From the NCBI GenBank assembly GCA_017415185.1, contig JAFQHZ010000011.1, positions 1 to 52,039 on the forward strand: a DNA stretch of 52,039 nt. The letters are read 5' to 3'. The number at the start of each line of letters is the position of its first letter. Position 1 is the stretch's first letter. Positions 16,973-26,301 of the stretch are shown here, in pieces. Both the position numbers and the translations under genes were made by a program. Source of the DNA: Candidatus Gastranaerophilales bacterium (GTDB lineage: Bacteria > Cyanobacteriota > Vampirovibrionia > Gastranaerophilales > Gastranaerophilaceae). The notes under the pieces were generated by a model. It was not told the origin of the DNA, ran no database searches, and worked only from the letters and a program-made list of their open reading frames with translations.

Positions 16973-18557
16973 TTCAAATAAATCGCAAGGCTTAATAAAA
17001 AGCGCTAGTCTAATTGTGGTTGTAATTTTGTTATCAAAAATTGCTGGCTTTTTAAGAGACGTCATTGTGGCAAATTATTACGGCGCAAGCCTTGTTTCTG
17101 ACGCATATTTTTATGCTTATCAGATTCCTGCTTTGGCTATTGTGATTTTAGGAGGAATGGGTGGTCCATTTCATAGTGCTACTGTCAGTGTTTTTTCAAA
17201 ATTGATTAAAAATTTTGATATAAAGCCAGAGTTTGAAATTAAAAAATTATTCAATACTTATGAAACTTTTTCGATTTTGATATTTGGGGCAATTGCTGTA
17301 ATCTGCTTCTTTTTCCCTCAACAAGTAATGAATATAATCATTTCTCAAGCGACTCCAGAATTGTCTTCGCTTGCTGCGTATCATTTAAAACTTATGTCGC
17401 CTGTTATATTGATTGGCGCTTTTTTGGGTTTATATTATGGGATTTTGGTAACATATAATAAATTTTTATTGCCAAATATCGCTCCTTCAATGTTGTCTTT
17501 GGGTGTGATTTTTACTTTGATTTTTTCTAAAGGCGACGATACAGGATTTTATCTTGCAATCGGTACAACAATTGGTGCGCTGTTGCAGTTGTTTTTGCAA
17601 GTGCCTGTTGTTTTGAAATTGGGCTATACTTTTAAACCTTGTTTTGATTTTTTTAACAATAAAAATTTTAAAGATATAATGGAGCTTTTGTTGCCTGCAT
17701 TTTTGTCATCAACAATTGGACAAATTGGAATTTATGTTGATATATTCTTTGCTTCAGGTCTTGCAGAAGGGCAATGGACTGCTTATGGATATGCTAATCG
17801 CATTTTTCAATTTCCAGTTGGTTTGATGTTGTCTGCGCTTTTAGTGCCATTATTTCCTTTGTTTTCAAGGCTTGTTGCGCAAGATAAGCTTGATGAAGTT
17901 CGTCATTATTTTAATAAAGGCGTTGGCTCTTTGATTTATGTTGGCGCATTTTTAATGATATTCATATTTATTTCTCGTGTAGATTTAATTTCTCTTGCTT
18001 TGGAAAGGGGAGCTTTTGACCATAACGCAACGCTGATGGTTTCAGAAGTTTTGTTTGTGATTTCTTTATCTATAATCCCTTATATGTTTAGAGATTCAAT
18101 CACTCGAATTTATTATTCTTTTAATGATTCAAAAACACCATTTTATATTGCAATTAGCTCGATTGTTTTAAAGTTCATTTTTAATTCAATTTTAGTTAAG
18201 CCGTTTGGAATTAATGGGATTGCGCTTTCGACAGTTATAATCACAACAATTAATGCAACATTGTTAGCTTTTTTAATTAGAAAAAGAGTTTCGTTGGGCT
18301 ATAAAGCTTTTGGAGGACAAATTTTAAAAATATTAATTTCCGCTCTTGTTGCGTTTGGTTTTGGTTTTATTTTAAATGTTTTTTTGGCAAAAATTATGCC
18401 TGTAACGTTTATTTTAAAAATTGTTAAAGTTTCAATTGTGTTTGGTTTAACTTTGGGAGTTTATGTTTTAATTTCTAATATTTTAAAGGTTGAATATTTA
18501 ACAGATGTTAAAGAAAAGTTGATTGCAAAATTTTTAAAGAAGGGTAAAAATGCTTAA
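16956..18557 (+). CDS. murJ: Lipid II flippase MurJ
   Basis: MurJ flips the peptidoglycan precursor lipid II across the inner membrane. The product of about 533 residues has around 14 hydrophobic segments and the family's hallmark early motif (SKIAGFLRDVIVANYYGAS, then DAYFYAYQIPA). It also has the GGMGGPFHSATVSVFSKL loop and a late FNDSKTPFYIAI segment. The ATG at 16956 overlaps the SpoIID-like stop by 17 bases and has GGA at suitable spacing. A GTG at 16941 is possible but less likely. The 3' end overlaps the tsaC start by eight bases. Confidence 0.95.
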   Translation: MSNEISSNKSQGLIKSASLIVVVILLSKIAGFLRDVIVANYYGASLVSDAYFYAYQIPALAIVILGGMGGPFHSATVSVFSKLIKNFDIKPEFEIKKLFNTYETFSILIFGAIAVICFFFPQQVMNIIISQATPELSSLAAYHLKLMSPVILIGAFLGLYYGILVTYNKFLLPNIAPSMLSLGVIFTLIFSKGDDTGFYLAIGTTIGALLQLFLQVPVVLKLGYTFKPCFDFFNNKNFKDIMELLLPAFLSSTIGQIGIYVDIFFASGLAEGQWTAYGYANRIFQFPVGLMLSALLVPLFPLFSRLVAQDKLDEVRHYFNKGVGSLIYVGAFLMIFIFISRVDLISLALERGAFDHNATLMVSEVLFVISLSIIPYMFRDSITRIYYSFNDSKTPFYIAISSIVLKFIFNSILVKPFGINGIALSTVIITTINATLLAFLIRKRVSLGYKAFGGQILKILISALVAFGFGFILNVFLAKIMPVTFILKIVKVSIVFGLTLGVYVLISNILKVEYLTDVKEKLIAKFLKKGKNA

Positions 18558-19098
18558 ATTGGGCGAAGTTATTGCTTTTAAAACAGACACAGTTTGGGGT
18601 TTTGGCTGTGAAGTTGATGACAAAATTGCAGTTGAAAAAATTTATGAAATTAAAAAAAGAGATTCAAAAAAACCTTTGATTTTAATGAGCGATGATTTCG
18701 AATGTTTGAAAAAATATATTAAATTCATTCCTGATTATGCTTATGAATTGATTGAAAAATTTTTGCCTGGTGGTCTGACTTTAATTTTTGAAAAGTCCGA
18801 ACTTTGTCCTGATTATATTACATCAAATGGCTCAACGATTGGCGTCAGGGTTCCTGATAGCGAAGATTTTAGAAAAATAATTTCTCAAGTTGAAAATAGA
18901 GTTCTTGCGACAACTTCTTGCAATGTTGCTAGTCAAGAGCCTGTTATGAATTATGAAATTGCAAAAGAAAAATTTGAAAATGTTGCAACCATAATCAAAC
19001 CTTTGAGTGATAAAATAAATGAAAATATTCCCTCGACTGTTGTTTTGTGTGAAGAAAAAAACTATAAAATTTTAAGACAAGGAGCGGTTATATTATGA
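18550..19098 (+). CDS. tsaC: Threonylcarbamoyl-AMP synthase (TsaC/YrdC domain)
   Basis: The enzyme makes the threonylcarbamoyl-AMP intermediate for the t6A37 modification of tRNAs reading ANN codons. The 182-residue product is a YrdC domain only, without the Sua5 extension. Motifs are TDTVWGFGC near the start, IKKRDSKKPLILM, FLPGGLTLIF and IGVRVPDS. A typical AGAAGGG lies ahead of the ATG, which sits inside the end of murJ. No other t6A genes (tsaB, tsaD or tsaE) are in the window. Confidence 0.93.
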   Translation: MLKLGEVIAFKTDTVWGFGCEVDDKIAVEKIYEIKKRDSKKPLILMSDDFECLKKYIKFIPDYAYELIEKFLPGGLTLIFEKSELCPDYITSNGSTIGVRVPDSEDFRKIISQVENRVLATTSCNVASQEPVMNYEIAKEKFENVATIIKPLSDKINENIPSTVVLCEEKNYKILRQGAVIL

Positions 19099-19382
19099 AA
19101 AAACTTTTAATTTTATGTTTATTGTTTTCTTGTGCTTTTGCTTATGAAGATGTACCCCTTTTGATTGATACAAGCAGTGTAAATATTGAAACAAAACAGG
19201 ATGACAAAGAATTAATCGAGATTCAAAATATGAAAAAAATGGAATCAGTCAAAAAAGCAAAAGACGAAAAAATTGATTCGCAAATTCCCAAAATAAAGCT
19301 TGATACTAGACAAATTCATCATCAAAGAACTCTTGATTATATGAATAATCGAGGAAGTGGAACAATGTTGCCAATTTTTTAA
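19095..19382 (+). CDS. Small secreted protein, unknown function
   Basis: The 95-residue product has a signal peptide (KKLLILCLLFSCAFA, cleavage before YED). A lysine- and glutamate-rich, helix-prone mature part follows (IQNMKKMESVKKAKDEK). No family is recognised. The ATG overlaps the tsaC stop by four bases (ATGA), so it is translationally coupled and belongs to the spoIID-murJ-tsaC transcript. The mature product of about 80 residues should be periplasmic or outer-membrane-associated. The LFSC stretch is a poor lipobox, so signal peptidase I cleavage is favoured. Confidence 0.65.
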   Translation: MKKLLILCLLFSCAFAYEDVPLLIDTSSVNIETKQDDKELIEIQNMKKMESVKKAKDEKIDSQIPKIKLDTRQIHHQRTLDYMNNRGSGTMLPIF

Positions 19383-19390
19383 AATTAATG

Positions 19391-19418
19391 TTGATTCATA
19401 AATTGTTAGAGTTACAAT
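19391..19418 (+). promoter_or_regulatory. Promoter of the radical SAM gene, leaderless type
   Basis: TTGATT (19391-19396) and TACAAT (19413-19418) are 16 bases apart. The -10 ends six bases before the ATG at 19425, so the predicted transcript begins at the start codon. No ribosome site is visible. Confidence 0.6.
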
Positions 19419-19424
19419 TATATT

Positions 19425-20060
19425 ATGGTAGAAGGTAACGACAATCTTTTATATTTTTTAGACAATAAGCCATATATAAATATGACAAACGCATGCACAA
19501 ACGCATGTGTTTTTTGCTTGCGTAACCAAAAAGACGACGTTCAAGGAGCAAATCTTTGGCTTGATAAAGATAATACGACTGCATCAGCTGTTATAAAACA
19601 AATTGAAGCAAAAAAAGAAATTATTTCAAAAAGTGATGAAATCGTTTTCTGTGGATATGGCGAACCTTTAATCAAGATTGATGAAGTTGTTGAAATTTCA
19701 AAATATTTAAAAGAAAATTTCCCAAATATTAAAATAAGAATTAATACAAATGGTCATGCTAATGCGATTCATAAAAGAAATGTTGCGCTTGAGCTTGCAC
19801 CTTATATTGATTCAATTTCAATAAGTCTGAATGGCGAAAATGAAGAAGTTTATAACAAAGTCTCTAATCCAAAAATCGAAAATGCTTATGAAGAGGTGAA
19901 AAGGTTTATTAGAGCTTGCGTTGAAGAAAAAATTAAAACCACTACAACCGTTGTTTCAAACGTTCCAAATTATCCTGTGAATGTTGAGCGTTGCGAGGTT
20001 GTTGCAAAATCTCTCGGTGCAAAATTTAGAGCAAGAGATTTTATACCAAATGGATACTAA
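19425..20060 (+). CDS. Radical SAM protein, TatD-associated type
   Basis: The 211-residue protein carries the radical SAM cluster motif C-x3-C-x2-C (Cys24, Cys28, Cys31 in NACTNACVFC). The GYGEPL SAM-binding motif and a LNGENEEVYNKVSNP segment follow. It resembles the short radical SAM family usually found next to or fused with TatD nucleases (TIGR04038 as I recall it). The reaction is unknown. No tatD lies nearby. The family is shorter than most radical SAM enzymes, and length is normal for it. The next gene starts 18 bases on with its own ribosome site, so the two may be co-transcribed. Confidence 0.85.
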   Translation: MVEGNDNLLYFLDNKPYINMTNACTNACVFCLRNQKDDVQGANLWLDKDNTTASAVIKQIEAKKEIISKSDEIVFCGYGEPLIKIDEVVEISKYLKENFPNIKIRINTNGHANAIHKRNVALELAPYIDSISISLNGENEEVYNKVSNPKIENAYEEVKRFIRACVEEKIKTTTTVVSNVPNYPVNVERCEVVAKSLGAKFRARDFIPNGY

Positions 20061-20078
20061 AAGAGGAAAGGAAATATA

Positions 20079-22264
20079 ATGCTAAGTAAAATTATGAAAC
20101 CAAATCAATAGCAGTTATTGGCGCTTCAACTAAGCCAAAAACTATTGGTTCTGAGTTAATGCAAAGATTAAGAGATTATAAATTTCAAGGAAATATTTAT
20201 CCAGTAAACCCAAAAGGTGGCATTATTGAAGGATTTCAAGCATACACTTCTGTTTTAGAAATTCCTGAAAGTGTTGATTTTGCAGTTATTATCGTTCCTC
20301 AAAAATTTGTTTTGGCTGCAATTGATGAATGTAATCAAAAAGGAATCAAAGGAATTTGTATCATTTCTGCTGGATTCAAAGAATCAGGAGCAGAGGGTGC
20401 GCAAGCTGAAAAAGAATTGCTTGAAAAAGTTAAAGCTTATGGAATGAGATTAGTTGGTCCAAATTGCTTGGGTGTTTTAAACACTAATCCTGAAGTATCA
20501 ATGGACGCAACTTTTGCTGAAAGCTTGCCAATTCGTGGTGATATCGGTTTTGTTTCTCAATCAGGCGCACTTGGTGGCGGTATTTTAAATATTTTAAAAG
20601 ATTTAAATGTTGGTTTTGCTCAATTTATTTCAATCGGCAACCAAGCAGATGTTAATGCTGAAACTGCGATTGAATATTGGGAAAATGATGACGATGTAAA
20701 ACAAATTTTACTTTACATGGAATCAATTCAAAACCCACAAAACTTTAGAAAATTAGCAACAAGAATTTCCAAAAAGAAACCAATCGTTGCTCTTAAAGCT
20801 GGTAGATCTGCAGCAGGTGCTTCAGCTGCATCTTCTCACACTGGTTCATTAGCAGGTGCTGATAAAGCAGCAAATGCGCTATTAGCTCAATCAGGCGTTA
20901 TTAGAGAATATTCGCTAAAAAATCTTTTCGCTACTGCAAAAGTTTTCTCTAATTGCCCAATTCCAAAAGGAGATAGAGTTGCAATTATTACAAATTCAGG
21001 TGGTCCTGGAATTATGGCGACTGATGCAATTTGTGAATATGGTATGCAAATTGCCCCAATTACTGATGCTACAAAAGACAAATTAAGAAGCTTTTTGCCA
21101 GCTGCTGCATCTGTTAAAAATCCAATCGATATGATTGCTTCTGCTCCAATTGAGCATTATATGCAAACTTTAGAAACAGTTATCGCTGATGATAATGTTG
21201 ATATGATTATGGTAATTTATCTTCCATTCTTAGGCTTGAAAGACATTGATGTTGCGAAAGCTATTATGGAAATTAAAGCTAAAAACCCACAAAAACCTGT
21301 TATCGGCGTATTTATGACAACATCTGATTTCTTCACAAAATTGTCTGAAATGGATGTTAATATGCCATTCTTTATGTATGCTGAAGAAGCTGCTGAAGGT
21401 TTAAACAGACTAAATCAACAAAGAATTTGGCAAGAAAGACCAGTTGGTCAAATCCCAACTTATGATGTTGACAGAGCTCGTGCTGAACAAATTATGAAAC
21501 AATCAATTCGTGAAGGCAGAGCACAATTGACAACTCGTGAATCAATTGATGTTCTAGAGGCTTATGGAATCAGAGTTTGCTTGTCTGGTTTTGCAACAAA
21601 CATTGATGAAGTTGTTTCAATCGGTAATTCAATCGGATATCCAGTTGTTATGAAAATGACTTCTAAAACAACATCACACAAAACAGACGTTGGCGGCGTT
21701 AGAGTTAATATTCAATCAGAAGAACAATTAAGAGCAGAATACAACGATTTAATTGAAAAATTAACACAAAAAGGTTTAATTGATGGTCTTGAAGGCGTAA
21801 TTATTCAAGAAATGGTTAAAGGCAATCGTGAAATGGTTTGTGGTATTGCAACAGACCCACAATATGGCCCAATGATGATGTTTGGTCTTGGCGGTGTATT
21901 TATTGAAGTTATGAAAGATGTAACATTCAGAATCGCTCCATTAACAGACATCGATGCTGCTGAAATGATTAAATCAGTTAAAGCATACAAGCTTCTTGAA
22001 GGTGCTAGAGGCACAAAACCTGCTCAAATGGAACAAATTCAAGAAACATTATTAAGATTATCTCGATTAGTTAATGATTATCCATTCATTGATGAATTAG
22101 ATATTAATCCATTGTTAATTTCTGAAAAGAATGGCGAAGCAATCGCAGTTGATGGACGTATTAAAGTTCGTCTTGAAGAAGCAATGGATAAGCTTTCTTG
22201 TTCTGGTGCAAGCGCTTGTTCTTGCGGTTCTTGCGGTAGCTCTTGTGGCGGATGTTGCCATTAA
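20079..22264 (+). CDS. Acetyl/acyl-CoA synthetase (ADP-forming), frameshifted near the N terminus
   Basis: This enzyme converts acyl-CoA, ADP and phosphate to acid, CoA and ATP in fermentation. After a ribosome site (GAGGAAAGGAAA), the ATG at 20079 gives MLSKIMKP and then leaves frame, stopping at 20109. The frame containing SIAVIGASTKPKTIG, the expected Rossmann start, begins at about 20105 and runs intact to 22264. One missing A in the AAA run near 20102-20104 would restore a single reading frame. The intact frame holds the rest of the CoA-binding domain, a SHTGSLAG phosphohistidine region, and a C-terminal ATP-grasp domain (TSKTTSHKTDVGGVRV). It ends with a tail of seven cysteines. An ATG at 20159 would give a product lacking the nucleotide loop. 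Confidence 0.9.
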
Positions 22265-22280
22265 TATTTAAAAAATATTA

Positions 22281-22309
22281 AAAAACCTCCCTTAACTAGG
22301 GAGGTTTTT
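22281..22309 (+). terminator. Intrinsic terminator
   Basis: An 11-bp stem (AAAAACCTCCC / GGGAGGTTTTT) with loop TTAACTA follows the acyl-CoA synthetase stop by 17 bases and ends in a T run. Confidence 0.92.
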
Positions 22310-22358
22310 TAATGCAATTAGCAATTTTTATTATAAAAATGTTTTTATATATAAAAGA

Positions 22359-22387
22359 TTGACAAAAGATATAAATAATGTTAATCT
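22359..22387 (+). promoter_or_regulatory. Promoter of the riboswitch/btu operon
   Basis: TTGACA (22359-22364) and TAATCT (22382-22387) are 17 bases apart, with an extended TGn at 22379-22381. The predicted start near 22394 is at the 5' edge of the riboswitch. Confidence 0.65.
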
Positions 22388-22392
22388 AATTT

Positions 22393-22505
22393 CGAGTTAT
22401 AGGGAAACTCCGTGAACACGGGACTATGCCGTAGCTGTAGGGAATTAATTAAAAATTCTAAGTCAGAACACCTATTTCTCATGGTATCACTTGCGAGCAC
22501 GAGGA
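22393..22505 (+). promoter_or_regulatory. Cobalamin riboswitch
   Basis: The GGGAA start of the core (22402-22406) and a GCTGTAGGG segment fit the cobalamin aptamer. So does a B12-box-like AAGTCAGAACACCTATT (22460-22476). A closing stem pairs ATAGG (22399-22403) with CCTAT (22471-22475). GAATT (22442-22446) and AATTC (22454-22458) form an internal hairpin. The ribosome site GAGGAA lies just after, so control of translation is plausible. The downstream btu genes agree. Repression by B12 is the family norm and is inferred here. Confidence 0.85.
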
Positions 22506-22514
22506 ATTTTTAAA

Positions 22515-24599
22515 ATGAAAAAGAAATGTTTTTGTGCTATGGCTCTAATCGCCTTAGCTTGCACACTGCCTAGTTTAGCTATCGAGGAAGAATTTGAAGA
22601 ACAAATTGCTCCAATTCCGGTTCTGTTAGAAGGAAAAGCAAAAGAGGACGAGATTTATTCTTATTCAAATTACGCCGAATCAATCGAGTCTGCTGGGGCA
22701 AGTGTTGATATTTATACAAATCAAGACATTAAAAAACAAGGCACGCCAAGCCTTTCTGAGTTTTTAAATCAATCGGCAAGTGTTCAAATTAATAATGCAA
22801 ATGGTTCTTTGGGTTCTCCTTCAACTATTAGAATGCGAGGAACAGACAGAATCCGTCTAACAATCGATGGAGTAAGGGCGGATAGGGGTTCTTTGACTTC
22901 TCCTGGGGTTGAACCGCAATTTATTTTAATGGATGATTTGGAGCGTGTTGAAATAATAAGAGGTCCCCAGGGAAATCTTGCTGGAACAAATGCTTCTGGG
23001 GGGTTGATTGCACTTCAAACCAGAAGAGGAAAAGGTCCATTTAGGGTTGAATTGGGTTCTGAAATGGGAAATTTAGGAACATTTAAGGAGCGTTTTGCTT
23101 TTCAAGGCGAAAAAGATGGTTTTGATTATTATACAGGTATAACTTGGTTTAAAACCGATGGCGGAATGAGAACAAATAACCTTGGTAAAATTAATAATGA
23201 TGATTATAACAATTTAAGCGTCGTAACAAATTTGGGTAAAAAAGTTTTAGACAATAAAGCTGAAATTAGAAATGTTTTTAGATTTGCAAGGGCAAGAAAA
23301 GACATTGGTTTGGGTTATCAACAAAGCTATCCTTATGGAATGTATGAATCGCCAAACAACTATGCTCTTAATTTAGATATTATGAATACTTTGTCTTTTG
23401 CGCACAATCCAAATGAAAAATATAATTATGATGCAAAATTTAGCATTTATCACAATAGAAGCAATAACTATATTTTGCCTGATGAATTAAGTGGAGACCC
23501 AACTTATACTTCAATTTCAAAAATTAACTCAACAAGAATGAATTTTCAAACACAACACAATTACAAAATTGCATCTTGGAATACTTTATCTCTTGGTTAT
23601 AATCTTGAAGCAGAATCAATTGATGGCAGAAGTAAAGATATTGATATGTGGAATGGCTTGAATAAAAACAGCTATTCTGGTTCAACTTTGCAAAATGATG
23701 TTTATATTAATGATTTAATCAATATCAAAGACAAATTATACATAAGAGGCGGGGCGAGATTGTCTCACCATAGCGATTTTGGAACTTATATTTCTCCAAA
23801 TGCTTCTGCTTCTTTAGTTTTGCCAACTTTTAAATTAAAAGGCGCAAAAACAAAATTCAGAGCTTCTTGGGGACAAAGCAGAAATAATCCAACTCTTTAT
23901 CAAAGATTTGGAACAGTTAATTCTGCATATATGTTGTCTTTGGCAAATCCAAATTTAAAATCAGAAAAAATGGAAAGTTATGATTTTGGCTTAACTCAAT
24001 CATTTTTTGATGAAAAATTGTCTTTCGATTTAGGTTATTTTCATAGCGATTATAATAACTATATCGGCTATCGAGGCGCAACAGATCCAATAACTTGGAT
24101 GTATGTTGGTCAATATGAAAATGTTGATAAAGCAACAATACAAGGCGTTGAAGGAAAAATCACTTGGGAGCCAAAAACTTGGTTTAAATTAGTTTCAAGT
24201 TATACTTATACAAATTCCGAAGATAAAGCTACAAAAACAGATTTGCCTTCAGTGCCTAGAAACTCATTTAAAACAATGGCATATTGGACTCCGCATCATA
24301 GAATTAATATCCACGCTGGCGTTGTTGCAAATTCTGGGCGTGCGATGTCAACAGGAGAACAAGCAGATAGAACAGATGGCTATGTTGATGTTCAAGTTGG
24401 TGCAAATATAAAAGTTTATAAAAATGAAAATACTGAAATTTCTCTTAGAGGAACTGTTTATAACCTTTTAGATCAAGATGTTTCAATGTATAAGCAAGGA
24501 CCAACAATATATTATGCTCCGGGCGTTAATTTCAGATTGGGAATGTTTATGGATTACACAATTCCTGAGCGCAAGAAAACCAAAAAGGAAAATCTATAA
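22515..24599 (+). CDS. btuB: TonB-dependent outer-membrane receptor, BtuB-like
   Basis: The product of about 694 residues is a signal peptide (CFCAMALIALACTLPSLA), a plug domain and a 22-strand barrel. Plug motifs include SPSTIRMRGTDRIRLTIDGV and LERVEIIRGPQGNLAGTNASGG. Cobalamin is the likely ligand from the riboswitch and btuCDF downstream. The barrel's last strand, VNFRLGMFMDYTIP, is followed by a charged tail of about ten residues instead of ending in an aromatic residue. The ATG at 22515 follows GAGGAA; an upstream TTG at 22491 lies in the riboswitch and is rejected. No tonB-exbBD genes are in the window. Confidence 0.93.
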   Translation: MKKKCFCAMALIALACTLPSLAIEEEFEEQIAPIPVLLEGKAKEDEIYSYSNYAESIESAGASVDIYTNQDIKKQGTPSLSEFLNQSASVQINNANGSLGSPSTIRMRGTDRIRLTIDGVRADRGSLTSPGVEPQFILMDDLERVEIIRGPQGNLAGTNASGGLIALQTRRGKGPFRVELGSEMGNLGTFKERFAFQGEKDGFDYYTGITWFKTDGGMRTNNLGKINNDDYNNLSVVTNLGKKVLDNKAEIRNVFRFARARKDIGLGYQQSYPYGMYESPNNYALNLDIMNTLSFAHNPNEKYNYDAKFSIYHNRSNNYILPDELSGDPTYTSISKINSTRMNFQTQHNYKIASWNTLSLGYNLEAESIDGRSKDIDMWNGLNKNSYSGSTLQNDVYINDLINIKDKLYIRGGARLSHHSDFGTYISPNASASLVLPTFKLKGAKTKFRASWGQSRNNPTLYQRFGTVNSAYMLSLANPNLKSEKMESYDFGLTQSFFDEKLSFDLGYFHSDYNNYIGYRGATDPITWMYVGQYENVDKATIQGVEGKITWEPKTWFKLVSSYTYTNSEDKATKTDLPSVPRNSFKTMAYWTPHHRINIHAGVVANSGRAMSTGEQADRTDGYVDVQVGANIKVYKNENTEISLRGTVYNLLDQDVSMYKQGPTIYYAPGVNFRLGMFMDYTIPERKKTKKENL

Positions 24600-24605
24600 T
24601 ATAAT
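24595..24605 (+). promoter_or_regulatory. Possible internal promoter for btuC, leaderless type
   Basis: Two overlapping TATAAT elements (24595-24600 and 24600-24605) lie across the btuB stop. The second ends six bases before the btuC ATG at 24612, the spacing seen at other leaderless starts in this window. No clear -35 is seen, so this is tentative. Confidence 0.4.
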
Positions 24606-24611
24606 TAATTT

Positions 24612-25586
24612 ATGAAAAAGAAAATTTCAATTTTTGTTTTATTAATAATTTTAGCCTTGTCGTTATATCTTGCTCTTTTTGCAGGATATAACGATATTGG
24701 TATAAATTTATTTTCAAAGCTTTTTAATCTTGAAAATGATTCAGATAATATGCTTTTAACTTTGTTGAGATTCCCAAGGGCACTAAAGGCTTTGATTGCA
24801 GGAGTATGTTTGGCACTTGCTGGCATGTTTATGCAAGCAATTTCAAAAAATCCATTAGCTGAACCATATATAACGGGAGTTTCAGCAGGAGCTGGGCTTG
24901 GAATAGTCTTATCAATTTTGTTTTTAAATAGCTCAAACTATTCAATATTTGGTTTTTTGGGTGCATTATTTGCTTGTGTTTTGGTTGTTTTGTTTTCTGG
25001 ATTTTCAAAATTTTCAATTACAAAATTAATTTTAATTGGTTTATCTATAAATGTTTTTGCAAATGCTTTGATGTCTTTAATAATTTTAATTAATCCAATG
25101 AAATCATATACGATGATGCTTGTTTTGTCGGGTGGAGTTACAAATAATGAAATCATTTCAAACAAATTTCTCTTTTTGATTTTTGTTGTTCTTTTAATAA
25201 TTAGTGCGCTTTTTGTACCAAAATTAAATTTTTTAAGACTGGATTCAAGTTTGCTTGAAACAAATAAAAATAAAAAATATTTTTATAGTGCAACAATCAT
25301 TGCTCTTTGTGCTTTTTTAACATCTATCAGCGTTTTTGCGGCAGGAATTCTTGGATTTATTGGGATTATTGTTCCCCAGATTTCAAAAATGCTTTTTGGA
25401 TATGATTATCGTTATCTTTTTGTTTCAAATATTTTGTTAGGCGCAAGCGTTGTTTTAATTGCGGATTTTTGTGCAAGAAGTGTAATTTATCCTCTTCAAG
25501 TCCCTTTAGGGCTTGTTGTTGCTTTTATTGGAGCGCCTGTTTTTGTATATTTCCTAACCAAAAAAGGAGATATGTTTAATGATTAA
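24612..25586 (+). CDS. btuC: Cobalamin ABC transporter permease, FecCD family
   Basis: The 324-residue permease has about nine to ten hydrophobic segments. FecCD-family motifs are RFPRALKALIAGVCLALAG and NPLAEPYITGVSAGAGLG in the first half. The GFIGIIVPQISKMLFG coupling region that contacts the ATPase lies near residue 250. It follows btuB by 12 bases and overlaps btuD by eight. Substrate assignment to vitamin B12 rests on the riboswitch; by family alone an iron siderophore would be equally possible. Confidence 0.92.
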   Translation: MKKKISIFVLLIILALSLYLALFAGYNDIGINLFSKLFNLENDSDNMLLTLLRFPRALKALIAGVCLALAGMFMQAISKNPLAEPYITGVSAGAGLGIVLSILFLNSSNYSIFGFLGALFACVLVVLFSGFSKFSITKLILIGLSINVFANALMSLIILINPMKSYTMMLVLSGGVTNNEIISNKFLFLIFVVLLIISALFVPKLNFLRLDSSLLETNKNKKYFYSATIIALCAFLTSISVFAAGILGFIGIIVPQISKMLFGYDYRYLFVSNILLGASVVLIADFCARSVIYPLQVPLGLVVAFIGAPVFVYFLTKKGDMFND

Positions 25587-26301
25587 AATAGAAAATTTAA
25601 ATTTAAAACTCGATAATTTAATATTTTTTGAAAATGCTTCAATCACTATTCCAAAAAACGAAATAACTGTTTTAGTCGGATTAAATGGAACAGGCAAAAC
25701 AACTCTTCTGAAGGTTATTTCTGGGCTTTTAAAGCCTCAGAGCATTAAAATTGAAAAAAGCTATAAAGAACTTTTTTATCTTCCTCAAAGAATAAAATAT
25801 CCCCAAGGGATAACTTTGTTTGAATATATAGAATCTTCTTTTTATAAAAATAGTTGGAAGTGGTTTGTTACAAAAGAAGAAAAAGAAAAAATTGAAGAAG
25901 TTATTGCTCTTCTTGAGCTGACAGATAAGAAAAACACGCTGATTGACAACCTAAGCTCGGGAGAATTGCAAAAGGCAAATATCGCGCTTGGACTTGCTAC
26001 AAAAGCGGATATATTGTTGCTTGATGAACCGATAAGCAATATGGATTTAATTAATCAAATTAAAGTTTTAGATATTGTTAAAAAAATTTCTTCTACTGGA
26101 ATAACTTGCGTTATGGTTTTGCATGATATAAATTTGTCTTCGAGCTATGGCGATAATTTTATTGGTTTAACTAAAAACAAAAAAGTTATTCAAAAAAAGA
26201 AGGATGATTTTTTTACTTCAGAAAATTTAAAAGAAATATATGGCATTGATTTTAAGGTAATTAAGGATGACAAAGACTTCCATATTCAAATTTTTAATTA
26301 G
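25579..26301 (+). CDS. btuD: Cobalamin ABC transporter ATP-binding protein
   Basis: The 240-residue ATPase powers import through BtuC. Walker A is GLNGTGKTT near residue 34. The signature reads LSSGELQ instead of LSGGQ, Walker B is ILLLDEP near 150, and the switch histidine is in MVLHDIN. Length is normal for the FecE/BtuD group. It overlaps btuC at its 5' end and btuF by 35 bases at its 3' end, an overlap long enough to suggest coupled translation. Confidence 0.93.
   Translation: MIKIENLNLKLDNLIFFENASITIPKNEITVLVGLNGTGKTTLLKVISGLLKPQSIKIEKSYKELFYLPQRIKYPQGITLFEYIESSFYKNSWKWFVTKEEKEKIEEVIALLELTDKKNTLIDNLSSGELQKANIALGLATKADILLLDEPISNMDLINQIKVLDIVKKISSTGITCVMVLHDINLSSSYGDNFIGLTKNKKVIQKKKDDFFTSENLKEIYGIDFKVIKDDKDFHIQIFN

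Noticed and set aside
19095-19150. Lipoprotein signal on the small secreted protein
   Set aside because: LFSC has Phe at -2, which is unfavourable for a lipobox; AFA before YED is a better signal peptidase I site.
20095-20111. Programmed -1 frameshift in the acyl-CoA synthetase
   Set aside because: No X-XXY-YYZ heptamer in the right frame and no downstream stem-loop; loss of one A in a short run explains it better.
22491-22514. TTG start giving a longer BtuB
   Set aside because: It lies in the riboswitch 3' part and overlaps the ribosome site; the ATG at 22515 gives a normal signal peptide.
24605-25165. Minus-strand reading frames within btuC
   Set aside because: They mirror the permease codons and have no start signals or recognisable domains.
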